NCBI GenBank assembly: GCA_033064195.1
Contig: JARBJD010000099.1
Span: forward strand, 124,001-188,000
Length of the DNA: 64,000 bases
From: Blattamonas nauphoetae
Taxonomy: Eukaryota; Preaxostyla; Oxymonadida
Direction of reading: 5' to 3'
The first letter of the stretch is position 1. Every line of letters starts with the position of its first letter. The notes beneath the pieces were generated by a model. The model made no database searches. It saw only the letters and a program-made list of their open reading frames with translations, and was not told where the DNA came from. The position numbers were made by a program, and so were the translations under genes. Below, one piece after another: positions 21,801 to 33,890 of the stretch.

Positions 21801-22801
21801 AGCGTGCATTCGAACGAGGAGAGATCGAAGGAAAGGCCAGCGGACGGTTGGAAGGAGAGAAGGAGGCTGCCAAAGAAGGAAAGGTCATCTCCGACGAAGT
21901 TCTCGAAGCACTCCGCGAGGACGAAAGGGAAAGAGTCCGAAGAGAGATGCAGAGCGAGCAAGAGGACATGTCGGAGCAACTTGAGGAGATGGAAAGGAAA
22001 ACACGGAAACAGCACGCGGAGATGATGAAGGAGACCGAGAAGATGGTCAAGGAGACACTGATGGAAGTCTTCAAGAACGTGAACGGACAGGTCGAGCAGT
22101 GGGATGATAGCGACGTGATCGAGAAGAGCGACGTGACTGACGCTGTGAAATCGGCTGTTCGAGACACCACACTCGCCTTCCAATCTCGGATGAAGGGAGA
22201 GGAGAAGCAGGAGAAAGAACAACCAGAACATGAGGAGACAAAGGAGGAGGAGGCTGTTGAGGAGAAGAAGGACGAAGATGAAAAGAGCGTGTCGGAGGAG
22301 GAGGACGAGAAAAAGGAAGAGGCATCACTTCACGAGGACGAGGAAGAAAAGCACGACGAGGAGGAAAACGACGAGGAAGAGGAGTCAGCAGCCGCCGAGC
22401 CAGCAACCAAAGAAGAAGACGAGTACGAAGAATATGAGGAAGAGAAGAAGGAAGACGAGGAAGAGCCGGCAGCGAAGGAAGAAGAGAGCGAATTTGAGGA
22501 GGAAGAAGAGGAAGAACAAGCTCAGCCGGAACAGGCACCGAAGCCGGTTGCGGAAGAGGAGAGCGAATACGAAGAGGAGGAAGAAGAGGAGAAGGAGAAG
22601 AAAGAGACGAAGCCGGCCAAGAGCGCGCTCTTTGCTGACGACAGCGATTCCGACGACGACCTGTTTGCACTTCAAGCACGACTGAAAGAGCAGAAAGCCA
22701 AGCCCAAACCATCCCCCTCACTCTCCCCTGCTCCATCCCCATCCCAAAAGAAGAAGGGCATGCAACTTTCCGTGGACGACATGGATCTCTTCAGCTTTTA
22801 A
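18804..22801 (+). CDS. FKBP15: FKBP15-like protein: WH1, FKBP-like domain, coiled coil
   Basis: Exons 18804-18869, 19003-19064, 19127-19283 and 19361-22801; 1241 residues. Residues about 28-125 form a WH1-like domain (PTLLFHAVADCFKYVDTAYQ, then TKTPWSLSFTTAEDAKKI), as at the start of FKBP15/WAFL. Residues about 150-265 align with its FKBP domain (NEDTILIKTLSEGKGKRRLL...), but the active-site Trp and most ligand-binding aromatics are replaced, so isomerase activity is unlikely. A Pro/Met-rich linker and a Lys-rich patch follow, then a long coiled coil (about 495-930) and an extreme Glu/Asp tail. FKBP15 links early endosomes to actin in animals. Order and spacing of domains match, so orthology is likely. 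The short N-terminal exons are fixed by phase and homology. Confidence 0.8.
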
Positions 22802-23008
22802 AGTTACAATATCATTTCGGTTTACCTGTAAATTTCACAACTATCATTAATTCCTTTCTGGTTTGTTCGAACATGAATAAATGCATGACTCCGAGAATTT
22901 GTTTCATATGCATCTGATACGAAGGAATCGTTCATCATCTCATGATGGAAACTCGAGGGTTGAAGGAACAATTTCGGTTCTGGGCTTGATCGTCTTAAAA
23001 GAACAAAG

Positions 23009-25427
23009 ATGAAAATTACCTACCAAAACATCTTCCCATGGTGTTCTCTCCTCACAGGAAATGCTGTAGGAGCCAAATTTGTCCGTGAACTTGGAGAAAA
23101 CGACACCATCCGACTCACAAACGATGACAAGTTTTTTCTCTTAATCTCTCTCTATGCGATTTATTGTGTTATTCTTTCAGTTCAACCGTTGAAGGTGATG
23201 TCGAAATTGCCATTTCTCTTTCATCAGGAAAGCCCGTTGTCCTGCTTGAGGGACAAGTTTGTTCATTTCCACACTCTCCACTTTCTCCATTTTCCAGAAT
23301 GCCACCAATGTTTCTGCGTGGAAAGACTTTGCTCTTAGCAAACTTCGTGCAGCAAGCCAATCACAGACAACAGAAGCACTTGTACCACTTCTGAACACGA
23401 TCAACGACCACCTCTCGCTGCGCACATACCTCGTGGGATATTCTCTCTCGTTAGCTGATATTCTCGTTTGGGGAACACTCAAAAGTCTATTTTTTCGATC
23501 ATTTGACGTTTATTGTATAGACAGCCAGTCATTCGCGACCATCAAAAAGGAAGATCGCCCACATCTTTCCAGGTGGTTCGCCTTCTGTGAGGACCAAGGA
23601 CTATTCAAATCTGTTGGAGCACTGATTCGCTCAAAGCCAGCCGCACCAAAACCAACAGCAGCGCCTGTCGTCGAGGAAAAGCCGGTTGAGTCGACAGGTC
23701 CAACTGACCCAGCCGAACGACTCAGGATGCCCAACATCTGCAACAACATCACCCTCACCACATCCAACCTTGTCCAGGTGTCAGCCAACTTTGAGACGGG
23801 GATCTCGGAGGAGGAGTGCAGGTCTGGGAATGTCGTCACACGCTTCCCACCGGAGCCGTCTGGCTACCTCCACATTGGGCACATCAAGGCCGCTCTTCTC
23901 CAAGAGTACTATGCCCGCCACTCCAACGGCAAGCTTGTTCTCCGCTTTGATGACACGAACCCCGCGAAAGAGAAGAAGGAGTTCGAGGACGCCATCATCG
24001 ACGACCTGAAGAGCATCGGCTTCGTCCCCGACATGATCACATACACCTCCGACTACTTCCCGCTCATCTACGACTACGGCACGAAAATGCTGGAGATGGG
24101 GAAGGCATACATCGACGACCTTCCCGTGGACATCATGCGCGAGAACCGCAACCAGGGAATCGACAGCCCGTCGCGCAACCTGTCTGTGGAGGAGAACATG
24201 AAGCGCTGGGAGGAGATGCACAAGAACACCCCACTCGGGAAGACGTACGTGATGCGTGCAAAGATCAACATGCAGGCCACCAACACAACCCTCCGCGATC
24301 CCGTCCTCTTCCGCTCTGTTCAGCAGACCCATCCTCGCCACGGAGACAAGTTCAAGATCTACCCGTCCTACGACTTCGCATGCCCAATCGTGGACTCTCT
24401 CGAAGGAGTCACCGTCGCCATGCGCACCATCGAGTACCGAGACCGGAACGAGCAGTTCTACTGGATGCAGGATGCACTGGGACTTCGTCGTGTTCGCATT
24501 CGCGACTTTGCACGTCTCAACTTCCTCTACACTGAGCTGTCCAAGAGAAAGCTGCAATGGTTTGTGGATTCAGGAATTGCCCCGAACTGGGACGACCCTC
24601 GCTTCCCGACTCTGCAGGGTGTGATGCGCCGCGGAATGACCATCCCCGCCCTCCGTGCCTTTGTCCTCGAGCAGGGTCCCAGTCGGAACATCACATACCA
24701 AGAGTGGGACAAGATCTGGGCCAAGAACAGACAGGTGATCGACCCAATCTGCCCTCGCTACACAGCCATCGAGTGTGCTGATGCTGTCACTCTCACCATC
24801 ACCGACGGACCCGAGCCGTATGTCAGTGTTGTTCCACGCCATCGCAAGAACCCAGCAACAGGGGACAAGCTTGTTCAATTTGCGAAGACTGTGCTGATCG
24901 AACAGGTTGACGGACAGGCCATGAAGGAGGGAGAGGAGGTGACACTGATGGGATGGGGTAACGTCATCGTCGACACCATCGCCAAGGAAGGCGACAAGGT
25001 CAAGGCCATCACAGCGCATCTCCATCTCGAGGGAGACTTCAAGAAGACTGCCCTCAAACTCACGTGGCTTGCCTACAACGACCCAGCCTCACTCCACGTG
25101 GCCAAGATGATGTGCTTCGACAACATGCTCACCAAGGCAAAGCTGGAGGAGAACGACACCTTCGAGGAGTTTGTCAATCGAGACTCTGTTTTCGGATGCG
25201 ATTGCTACATCGAGCCTGCCGCGAAAGACGGTGTGGAGGGAGATATTGTCCAGTTCGAGCGAAAGGGTTACTTCTTCCTGGATCATCCTCTCACCACAAA
25301 AGCCAAGCATGCTCCTGCTTCCAACCTGCTCCCTGGTGGACACAAGGAAGGTCAGATGGTCTTCCACTATATTCCCGATGGCCGCAGTCTCCTTATGAAG
25401 ATCGGAGGAAAATTCCCAAAGGAATAG
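23009..25427 (+). CDS. Glutamyl-tRNA synthetase, cytosolic eukaryotic type
   Basis: Exons 23009-23130, 23181-23256, 23298-23484 and 23521-25427; 763 residues. The last intron (36 bases) is in frame. The N-terminal 180 residues are a GST-like domain (SLRTYLVGYSLSLADILVWG), used for docking in multisynthetase complexes. The catalytic core has the HIGH motif in RFPPEPSGYLHIGHIKAALL, then VLRFDDTNPAKEKKEF, IEYRDRNEQFYWM and the KMSKS-type loop TELSKRKLQWFV. The Ser in EPSG and the following residues mark GluRS rather than GlnRS. The anticodon-binding beta-barrels and the end are complete. It is not fused to ProRS as in animals. It charges tRNA-Glu in the cytosol. Confidence 0.95.
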
Positions 25428-25555
25428 GTTAATCTTGTCGAAAACATTTCAATTCTTAGTCATTTGTTTCATTTCTGTTCATTCAATTTCAATACGAAAC
25501 TCGATGGGGATGATCGAATCTGAAAACTCCATTAACCGAGATCGCTGATCTATCT

Positions 25556-28500
25556 ATGAGTCATCACCGTCTAAAGGAAGTCATTTCTTTTTCAAAATCG
25601 ATCAATGATGTCTACAAAAACGATCTAGGTCCAGATTTTCCTTGTTCATTTTTTCTTCCTCATTTCTCTGTCCATTTTCTAGGAGACTATGCCCAAGAAA
25701 AAGAAATTGAATCTATTGTTTATCTTAAACAGCGTCAACTTCTCCAAATAGAAGAACTTGCCTTTAATATATATAGAAAAATCATGTCTGTCAAACCAGT
25801 TCCTGAGGATAAAATACTCGCGTCAATTGAGCAAGGTCGAACCCAACTCTTTTCTATTGTAAATCCTCTTGGAAACTGGGAAGCTGTATCTCTTTCTTCT
25901 TTCTTTGATTCCACACACAGAAATACTCCAATCTTGTCTTTCTCCTTCGGAGTTATCCACAATTACTCTTGCGCATGGGACGCGATTTACCACATGAAGA
26001 ACTTGACTCATTTATTCAGAAAATGATATTCCCTCTCTTCCAACCAACTCATTCGCCTCTCGAACGCGAGCTTTTTCTCAGACTAATCAATGTTTGGATA
26101 AATAACATTCGTTATTTCTTGTAGAATGCCATTCTTGATGAAATAATCATCTCTAGAGATGCAAGATATTTTCTCAGAGCCAATACCTTCGCTTCGAAGC
26201 TTCTTACAGCCTACTCAAAGTATTCCTGCCTTATTCTAAATTTCTCTTCTTCTTTGCAATTATCAGAAGCGATGAGTGTATTGTTTATTTACACAATACA
26301 ATTGGGCCTGTTGTTAACGCAATTCTTGCCAATCGTTCACTCGACTTGGAAATGGATCCTGTACATATCGCACGTTCTTATAAGTTCTCCAACTGTGACA
26401 CCATGGAGGATGCCACCTGTCAGAGAGAAATTTCTGCTAGACTTCTCTTAAATAAGGCAAATCTGGAACATTGTGTTGCTGTCCTCCTCGACCGAATTGA
26501 CTCAATGATCGGACAGATTCCAATCACTCTCCGACAAATCTGTGCTGTCATGCTTCTCTCCCCTCCATGTGCTTCCATGACAGAGGACGAGAAGCATTCA
26601 CTCGTCTCATCTGTCTTCTTCCTCCGCTTCATCTCTCCAGCTATCTTCACTCCCGAAGCCTTCCACATCCTAAACCCGCAGGCGATCACCTGGTTCCGTT
26701 CCCAGGAGGACTCAGCGTCCCCCTTCACCCACCTCGCCTCAATCCCGTCATTCCCGCAGCCAGGAACACTCTCTCCGCCTGTCGTCGCTGCTTCCATCAA
26801 CATCAAGTCCCGCCGCAACCTCACCCTCATCTCGAAGGTCCTGCAGACGTCAGTCAACTTCGGCGGGTACGAAGAGAAGGAGCCCTACCTCAAGCCGCTT
26901 GTGTACCCGTTCATCTGCGACACCCGCTTCTTCATTCTGCACTCCTTCTGTCGCACGCTCATCAACGTCCCCACAAAATACGAATACGTCCCCGCTCAGC
27001 CTCCCCTCTCGTCTCTTCCAGTCTACCAGAACTCCCATTCCAAGTCAACAGGCAACATCCCGCCTGGAATCCACATGTCGATTGCCACTTCGGTGCTGGT
27101 GGGGTTGCATCGACAGCTCATCCATCAGCAGGGCTCGTTCCCCGTCCGTTCTCCGGCGGAACTCGTGCTGAGTTCGCTTGGTTTGAAGGTGCCAGACGTA
27201 TCTGAAATGAGCGCAAACACATCCACCATCTTTGTGGAGTACGAGAGCAGCTTGGAGCAACTGCAGGCGCCCGTTCTTCATCCGCTCTCTTTTAACAAAC
27301 TCCGCGTGCGCCATCCGCTCCACGACATCATCCTCACTCTTCTTCGACCAGCCCAACCACCGCCATCAACCCCCCCTCACCAAACACCAGTCATCAATCC
27401 GATCGCTCGGATCCCTCAGATGGTTGCTATCCCCGATGTGCACGCTCTCATCAAGCAAGCCCAGTTCAACCCAACCGAGCCTGTCGATTGGGACAAATTG
27501 ATCGTCAACAAAGCTGGTTTCACGTCTCTCCGGTTTCCACTTTCAGCAGAGCAAATCTCCTTCCTCACCAAGACACTCTCTCCGCTCTTGACTTACCCCA
27601 ACATCTGCACCTGCCGTGTCCCCGACACCTTCACCACAACCCTCTTCACTCTTCCTGCTGCTCGCTTCTCCACCGTCATCCCACGTCCTTTTGTTTATCG
27701 ATCACACACAAACTCCAAACAGACACAGTGCCTGGTCCACTCCGTTTTGGAGAACACGTACCTTGACAACATCCCAACAGATATTTTTGCAGTCCAACGC
27801 CCTGCTGCCACGGGGTCTTTTTCGGGGAGGCCGTCCCACACTCCCAACCCAATCTCCGCAAGTTCTACTCCAGAGCCAGCCAACCAGGAGGGAAACCCTC
27901 GAAAGTTGCTGGTGACTCTTTCGGACCGTTTGAAATCATCGGACGCTTCAGAAAATGATGAGGATGCTCTCGTCTCTCATCCGTCTCCTCCGCAAATGCC
28001 CGCACTCGCCATGTTCGATCTTCCACCGCAGCCCGAGCTCTTCTTCCCGTCGCTTCCTCTCGAGAAGGACATCCTTTCGGGCGAGACAGCAGAGAAGAAG
28101 CGGAGCGGAGGGGTTCGGGAGGAGTTGTTGGAGGACGACCCTGTTCCCACCAACCTGAGCTGCTTCACAACACGCCCGCCCTTCTTCAGCCGAGATTGGT
28201 CGCAGAGCATCGCCTCGACCTTCTCAGACAAGAAGGCGACACAAAACAGACTCTCACAGTCCATCCGCGGGGTGTACAAAGTCATCGCCAGCTCGGAAGG
28301 AAAGATCGCTCCCACAGAGACAGACAAGTCTCAGGATGAACATGGTCGTCCCGAGCGCGGCGTGTTCTTCTTCTCCACAGAGACCATCGCCACCAGAGAG
28401 AAACTGCGGGATGAGTTGCTCACCAGGAACCAAGAAATCCTGGAGAAAGGAAAGGAACTCATGCAACTGTCGATCGAAGCCGAAGAAGAGCGGAGAAAGA

Positions 28501-30308
28501 AGGAAGAAGCCGACTGGGACATCACCGGAGAAGAGGAGGAGGCCGAGGGAGGACTGCAGAAGCGCGACCACAACCGCACAAAGGCCGTTATCTCCGTCGA
28601 AGAGACCGAAGACACCGAGCCACTCAAGTGCCCCGACTTCCTCCCAGCGAACTACTACCACAGAATGTATGTGAAAGGAGAGCACAAGGAAGCTGTGCAG
28701 GCACAACTGGTGGAGATCATAAACACGGAACAGGCGAAGCGGGAGGAGTATCAGGCTGCGAAGAGACGAGTCGAGCTGATGAAGATCCAGCGGGAAGAAG
28801 AGAAAATGCTCGCAGCCATGCCAAAAGCAGATGGCGGCGACGATTGGGATATCACAGGCGAAGAAGAAGAGATCATTGGCGGTCTGAAAAAGAGAGATTA
28901 TACGCAGGGCACGTCGGAGGCTCACGGGATCACGAAGGAGGAACAGATTGTGGATCAATACGAGAAAGTTCGCAGAATGGTTCTTCCATTTAACATCACA
29001 CGTGGCTTGGAACGGGAAATCCAAAACAGGATCGTGGGAGAAGCAGAGGAACAGATGAAATGCCGCGAAGACGAAAAGAACACAACCACCGAGACTCTCC
29101 AAAACACGAGCATCAGCGCGCTTTCTCAACTCTTCCAATGTGAAAGGGCTCGACTTCACACAACGGGCCAATCTCCAGCCACTGGGAAAGCTCACCACCG
29201 CTCCACCCTCAAACGTGTTGCCGGGATTCGCCGAACCCGACGTCCGCCAACCTCGAACGAAGACGCCAAGACAAGAGCAGCGGTGTTTGTGGATCGTGTG
29301 GAGGAGGGCCTTTCCGATCTCCCTGCTTCAATGCTTGTTGACCCTGCGCAGTGCGCATCGCACAACGAGCCTCTCGTGAATCACTCGCCGTTCATCGAAA
29401 CCCTCCACGCGATAGTCACATCCACAAACTCGCTCCTTACCCACATGACCACATCTCGAACTATCTTCAATTCCAAAATCCTCCAGACACGCTCGGCCAT
29501 TGCCAGCCAAACGTCGGCTGCACTTCTCATCCGCCTCTCTCTGATGGGCATCCCTCCGCAGATCAAGAAACTGATCTACGTGTCGCAGAAGCTCGACCAG
29601 AAAGAAGTGAAGAAGATCACAGAAAGACTTGGGGAGTCGCTCGAGACCATCGTCCAGAAGGCCATTCGCGTCGGGTATGAATGTGAGGACGAGAACATCG
29701 AGATCGTCGGCCCGTACATCTGGAAGATGAAGGACATGCAGCGGATGGAGCTTCTCGACGACAGAAAGAAAGACACGAGCGGCGGCCGCGAACAGACCGG
29801 CCTACCCTTCGAACTGATCGCACTGGAGCACAAATTGTACGAAACAGCCACTGATGCCAAGCGCCCATCACTTTTGGGAGAGGAAGACGGGACTCGGAAG
29901 AAGATTGAGAAGAAAGGGTCGCACTTCCGACAGAAAAAGAAGGACAACAACGAGTCCATCTACAACACAGCGTATCCCCCTTCCTCCTCCCCGTTCCTCA
30001 CCCCGCTCGCTGTTCCCTCAGCTGCCTTCACGCAGGGTTTGGGCTGTCCGCCAAGCCCCGGCTCTGTTGTGAACGACAACGCCAAGATCTTCCTCTTTTC
30101 CCACTCCCCAGACTCAGCCATCCTCTGTTTTGTAAACTCTGCCGCTACTGATGTGGACAGTCGTCTTATTTTTGCCGTGAGCGTATCAGGTCTCATCTCA
30201 GCTGCTCTTTCCTCTTCCACCATCCGAATCGGCACCCTCACGTTCCGATCATCCAAATTTGTCATTGCCGTCTGCTCTCAGCTTTTCTCTGTTAAGTCCT
30301 TGTCTTGA
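25556..30308 (+). CDS. Large RasGAP-domain protein
   Basis: Exons 25556-25628, 25683-25885, 25921-26091, 26125-26219 and 26267-30308 (introns 33-54 bases; the first is in frame); 1527 residues. The N-terminal 300 residues hold a RasGAP domain: LLLRMGRDLPHEELDSFIQK, ELFLRLI, the arginine-finger block FLRANTFASKLLTAYSKSDE, and VSSVFFLRFISPAIFTPEAF, the FLR...PA signature. The arrangement is closest to IQGAP/neurofibromin-type GAPs, but I see no IQ, CH or C2 domain. The long remainder is Pro/Ser-rich with a Glu/Lys coiled region that carries a 19-residue motif twice (see repeat entries). It would switch off Ras-family GTPases. AT-rich, intron-dense 5' exons contrast with a GC-rich 4-kb last exon. 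Confidence 0.8.
28512..28568 (+). repeat. Coding repeat copy 1 in RasGAP protein
   Basis: Encodes DWDITGEEEEAEGGLQKRD, 19 codons. It matches copy 2 at 16 of 19 residues but uses different synonymous codons at many places. Confidence 0.85.
28842..28898 (+). repeat. Coding repeat copy 2 in RasGAP protein
   Basis: Encodes DWDITGEEEEIIGGLKKRD, 19 codons, exactly 330 bases (110 codons) downstream of copy 1. The protein is more conserved than the DNA, which suggests that selection holds the motif. Confidence 0.85.
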
Positions 30309-30393
30309 CCCACACCATGATTGTGCCTCTGTCTTGTTTGTTGTGGTTAATGAGATCAAATCAGGACATTTGAAGTGAAAAGATGAGCCCTCC

Positions 30394-31526
30394 TCACTTC
30401 TTCCCTTTCCGCTTTCCGCCCTTTGGAGCCTCAAATTCTGGCTTTGGAGGAGGTGGAGGAAGAACAGGGAGCTCTCGGACGGTTGCAGAGATAACTTTGG
30501 GCTGGCACAGTGTGAGGTTCCGCCGTACGATGATGGTTCGTGGGTTCTCGATTCCGAGCTCCTTCTGCAAAGTGCATAAACTCTACAAATGTCTCATAAA
30601 CAATTGCTTGTATACCTTCGTGAGCAATTCTACGGCAGAAGAGTATTCACCTTGGAGGTAGAGGACACATGCAAGATTATTGTAGATTGTGTTTGTGTCG
30701 ATATGCTCCGTCCCCAGAATCTATAAGAACGAGTTCAAATAAGCTACAAAAAGGGAAATACCTCCTCTCTCAATGTTTTAACACGGAAAAAGCACTCAAG
30801 TGACTTGTCAAACTGACGAGATGAAGGCAAGCGGGATCATACTCTTTGTGCATTGTAATACAACCGTCCCAGTGCTTGAAATGGAAGAGCAATATCACAG
30901 TGTCCATCAGGAAGCCATGCTGAGATAGTTGCTCCAGCCTATTTGTCAATAAGTTGATGGCATGAACGATACCTGATAACTTGCCAGAGCTTCATCATCG
31001 TGCCCCATACTCTCTTGAATCTCTCCAACCTGAAGATGAAAATACATTGACACTTCAATTGGTGGTGTTCCATTTTTACTGTGAGTGTAATTACATAAAA
31101 CAAAAAAAACCAGAATGATATCCATTTATCCACCGAATCTTCCAAGCATCGCAATGCTCTCGCATAGGAATTATCTTGGTAATATCTAAATGAAATATAC
31201 AAAGACAGAGAGAGCAAACGTTTGCATTGCGACGAGAAATCTGTTTAATTCATCACTTGGAGCATCTGGGGGAATAAATGTCTGAAAACCCAGAAATAAA
31301 CAAGACATTGAGAGCAAACCTCCCTGATAAGAGCAGGAATGAGAGGAACAGAATCCGTCAACATTGACCCTTTATATTTAGGATTGAAAGGTTTTTCATC
31401 AAATTTCTTTTCAATATCATCAGAATCGTTTCTCCAGAATGAGAGAAAGTGATCGGAATCGTACTGACAGGGTGTTCCATCAAATGAACATTTCCTCCAT
31501 ATTAAGGGCACAAACTCCAGACTCAT
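30394..31526 (-). CDS. TPR-repeat protein
   Basis: Eight exons: 31320-31526, 31220-31281, 31111-31185, 30973-31078, 30843-30938, 30762-30812, 30616-30720 and 30394-30564; introns 30-51 bases; 290 residues. After about 70 N-terminal residues come TPR-like helical pairs: MQTYYQDNSYARALRCLEDS, HLQVGEIQESMGHDDEALAS, QALGRLYYNAQRFDKSLECF and TNTIYNNLACVLYLQGEYSS, the last followed by ELGIENPRTIIVRRNL, the kinesin-light-chain style G.x.HP.T...NL pattern. The tail is Pro-rich then basic. TPRs bind partner proteins; the partner is unknown. The exons are very short, and the model rests on phase plus TPR pattern. It is divergent from a CCCH gene, 63 bases between starts. Confidence 0.75.
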
Positions 31527-31589
31527 CTATCTTTCCCCTTTTTGCCCCATTCTTCTGTCAAATCATATATATTCCACTTTTCATTCGTC

Positions 31590-32432
31590 ATGAATTTCAA
31601 AGAGTTTGTCCCCAGATGGAAAATGCCTCAAAAAGCCCAACCAACAAAAACCATTAATTCACCTCCCCCTCAGTCTAATATCTATGTTAACATCGAGACA
31701 TCAAATCCACCACATGGTGAACGAAATGAAAACATCAACAAATCTCCACCACTCCCAAAACGTAAGGACACGTCGAAAGATATCGAAGACCTCGTCATGA
31801 ACCAGGACAACTCGGACCGGAAGGTGAACCCGTCAAAACTTTCTGTTAAAATCCCAGCTTTCTTTTTGGATGAGGCTGTCCTTCAGCAACCCTTGTGTCC
31901 AGATGCTCCGGACACTGTCCTTCCACACTGTTGCTCTTTCACTTCACAGAGCAAGCCCGGATCCGGTTTCCACTCTCTTTCGGAGTGCCCTGCGTGCTGT
32001 ACGTCGTGTAGAGAACCAGGCGACACACCGGCATTTATTTCTCAAATCAAGCGGGAAGACCTCTGCCAACACGACACCAAACTCGATGCCTTCCTCCCAC
32101 CTTTCGATCCACGATATGGATCTTTTGATTGTCTTAGTCGGTTGATCAAGCGATTGTCAGATGCTCAATTCCACAGAATCACTGGACCAACCTGGAACAG
32201 CAAAAGTAAACAAAACAGCAAACGGAAAATGACGCGAAAGGATTGGTTTCGGTTCCATACCCATCCATGCGCCAATTGGGATCGAGAAGGGCATTGCCGC
32301 TATGGCAACAAATGTATGTTTGCTCATGGCCAAGAAGATACACTCGAACGTCTATTATTCTCTCCGCTTGATGAGCGCAAATCTGATCGACTTCCGTTTT
32401 TTAAGACTTTGACACAAAATTATGAAGATTGA
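31590..32432 (+). CDS. CCCH zinc finger protein
   Basis: Single exon, 280 residues, start ATG 31590. A single CCCH finger near residue 225-250 reads PCANWDREGHCRYGNKCMFAHG, with C-x8-C-x5-C-x3-H spacing, the tristetraprolin-type RNA-binding finger. Upstream there is a Pro/Ser/Asn-rich region and a cysteine cluster (ECPACCTSCREPG) of unknown role. Proteins of this kind usually bind AU-rich or other single-stranded RNA; one finger alone is at the low end. It is intron-free, unusual for this window. Confidence 0.8.
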   Translation: MNFKEFVPRWKMPQKAQPTKTINSPPPQSNIYVNIETSNPPHGERNENINKSPPLPKRKDTSKDIEDLVMNQDNSDRKVNPSKLSVKIPAFFLDEAVLQQPLCPDAPDTVLPHCCSFTSQSKPGSGFHSLSECPACCTSCREPGDTPAFISQIKREDLCQHDTKLDAFLPPFDPRYGSFDCLSRLIKRLSDAQFHRITGPTWNSKSKQNSKRKMTRKDWFRFHTHPCANWDREGHCRYGNKCMFAHGQEDTLERLLFSPLDERKSDRLPFFKTLTQNYED

Positions 32433-33161
32433 GGCAGATAGACTTTCATTTTTTATCCGCCCGTTTGTTTCAGTGTCTGCATTCAATTTAGATTTTTTAA
32501 TTAAGCTTGTTTTTTACAAACATGACGTTGCAGTCAAATCCTCCAATCAAGCAATCGTGAAACAAGGTCCGGCTTGTGGGCGAAGTAAATGAGCCTTGTG
32601 CCTTGATCAACTCATCTTGTCTATTCATGGACTAAGTGACTTTTCAAGAAATGAATTCATTTTTTGTGCTGACTTAATCAAGTTACTCCTTCGCTATCGA
32701 TTCTAGTGGTATGATAGATGAGAAAAGTGTCAAACATTTCCCCCGATTTTTGGTGGCTATGGAGACTAGCATTGTTTCTAGAAGCCAATCCATCGGGGAA
32801 GAGTGCTTCTGCACGTCGTTCTTAAAACAGATGAGAGTGAAGGGAGTTGCATTTTCGATGCAACAGCTCTATTGAATCTTGTCCACCTCTGAACGACATA
32901 GGCATTTTTTTGACTTCTTTCATGAACTCATTCTTTTCTCCTCTTCATCATCATTTTTACCCTCTTGTTTCTTTCTATTTAGGTCACAATTCACATATCA
33001 ATTTGCACATCTTCTTTGAGCCTTTTTTGCCATATTCTCTCTCAGTCAAAACCGTTCATTCTAGATGACATCCATTTCGCTTTGTCACATCTTGTTGTTT
33101 TTCCTTTTCCAGAGTTTTTGGTGAGTGATTTCTCTACAGCGAGTCAATCTGTCGCTTTCTG
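32433..33161. other. Intergenic, 729 bases
   Basis: The longest gene-free stretch in the window. AT-rich, with pyrimidine-rich runs near 32930-33060. It contains a short frame from ATG 33065 (MTSISLCHILLFFLFQSFW) that reads like a signal peptide and ends at a good-looking donor GTGAGT, but no downstream exon is reached in phase without a stop, so I do not call it. No tRNA cloverleaf was recognised. Confidence 0.35.
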
Positions 33162-33890
33162 ATGTTCGCCATTTCTTTCTTAATTCTGGGACTGCAAGCA
33201 AACATTGATTGTGTATGGTTCAATTTTCCTATATCTGATTGAAAATGAAGGGGTTACCGCCAATTTTCGACTTCGAAGACGATGAATGTGAATGTGAAGT
33301 CTTGTATGCAATACTCTGTTTTAACAACTTCTTATCTTTCCATAAAAGATGTGGAACTTATTGTGGAAAGATAAACAGTCCAGCTGTGACTCCAGGAACA
33401 ATATTGAGGTGTGATATCAAACGTCCATTTTTCATTTGAATTCATGGGAAATGAAATATTCCCTTTTGCATACATTGGTATCAGATCACAAGTTCTTCCG
33501 ACAACAGGTGTGAAGCAATGACATGTCAGTATTCTCTTGTAGGATACACACCAGCGATGCTCACTTTTGGATCGAGTGTTTTCCAGGGAGACGGACAAAA
33601 TGGATGGGGAGGGCTTCGTGTGTTTTTGTTTTAACTTCGGAATTTGACAGGTCATCGTTTCGGGAGCTATGGATGTTTGTGTGAATTGTATTGTTCAGTT
33701 TTCAGCTTTTCCTGGGGGACGTGGATTTTCCTATCATGGATCCGGATACCCATACGAGAAAGGATCGGCACTTGGGTATAGTTGGTGTGATTATTTTGTT
33801 CTCGAGGAGAATTTTCAGCAACACGCCAAAAAGTGCAATTCTGAGAGAGATGTGTTGAGACAGTTGCGGATTGTAACCTACTTCACATAA
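33162..33890 (+). CDS. Small secreted cysteine-rich orphan protein
   Basis: Six exons: 33162-33212, 33251-33303, 33349-33408, 33485-33507 (23 bases), 33543-33619 and 33651-33890; 167 residues. The N-terminus MFAISFLILGLQA is a signal peptide with a good cleavage site before NIDC. The mature part has about ten cysteines, several in pairs (ECECE, CGTYCG, CVNC), and a Gly/Tyr-rich block (GRGFSYHGSGYPYEKGSALG). All six phases agree, and the intron ends are canonical, so a real gene is likely though no family is recognised. It would be secreted or go to the phagosome. The short first exon could change if a different ATG is used. Confidence 0.6.

Noticed and set aside
21371-22742. Long minus-strand frames (up to 286 codons) opposite FKBP15-like.
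   Set aside because: They mirror the Glu/Lys-rich coiled coil and acidic tail of the plus-strand gene and show Leu/Ser/Pro low complexity only.
32540-32610. Compact GC-richer patch that might be a tRNA.
   Set aside because: I could not fold an acceptor stem with a matching T-arm (GGTTCRA) in the right place on either strand.
33065-33120. Possible signal-peptide exon MTSISLCHILLFFLFQSFW before the secreted orphan.
   Set aside because: Joining its GTGAGT donor to the later exons gives a stop at the junction or an intron of 19 bases. ATG 33162 gives a clean signal peptide instead.
33332-33655. Minus-strand frame of 107 codons opposite the secreted orphan.
   Set aside because: It covers both exons and introns of a phase-consistent plus-strand model and has no family likeness.
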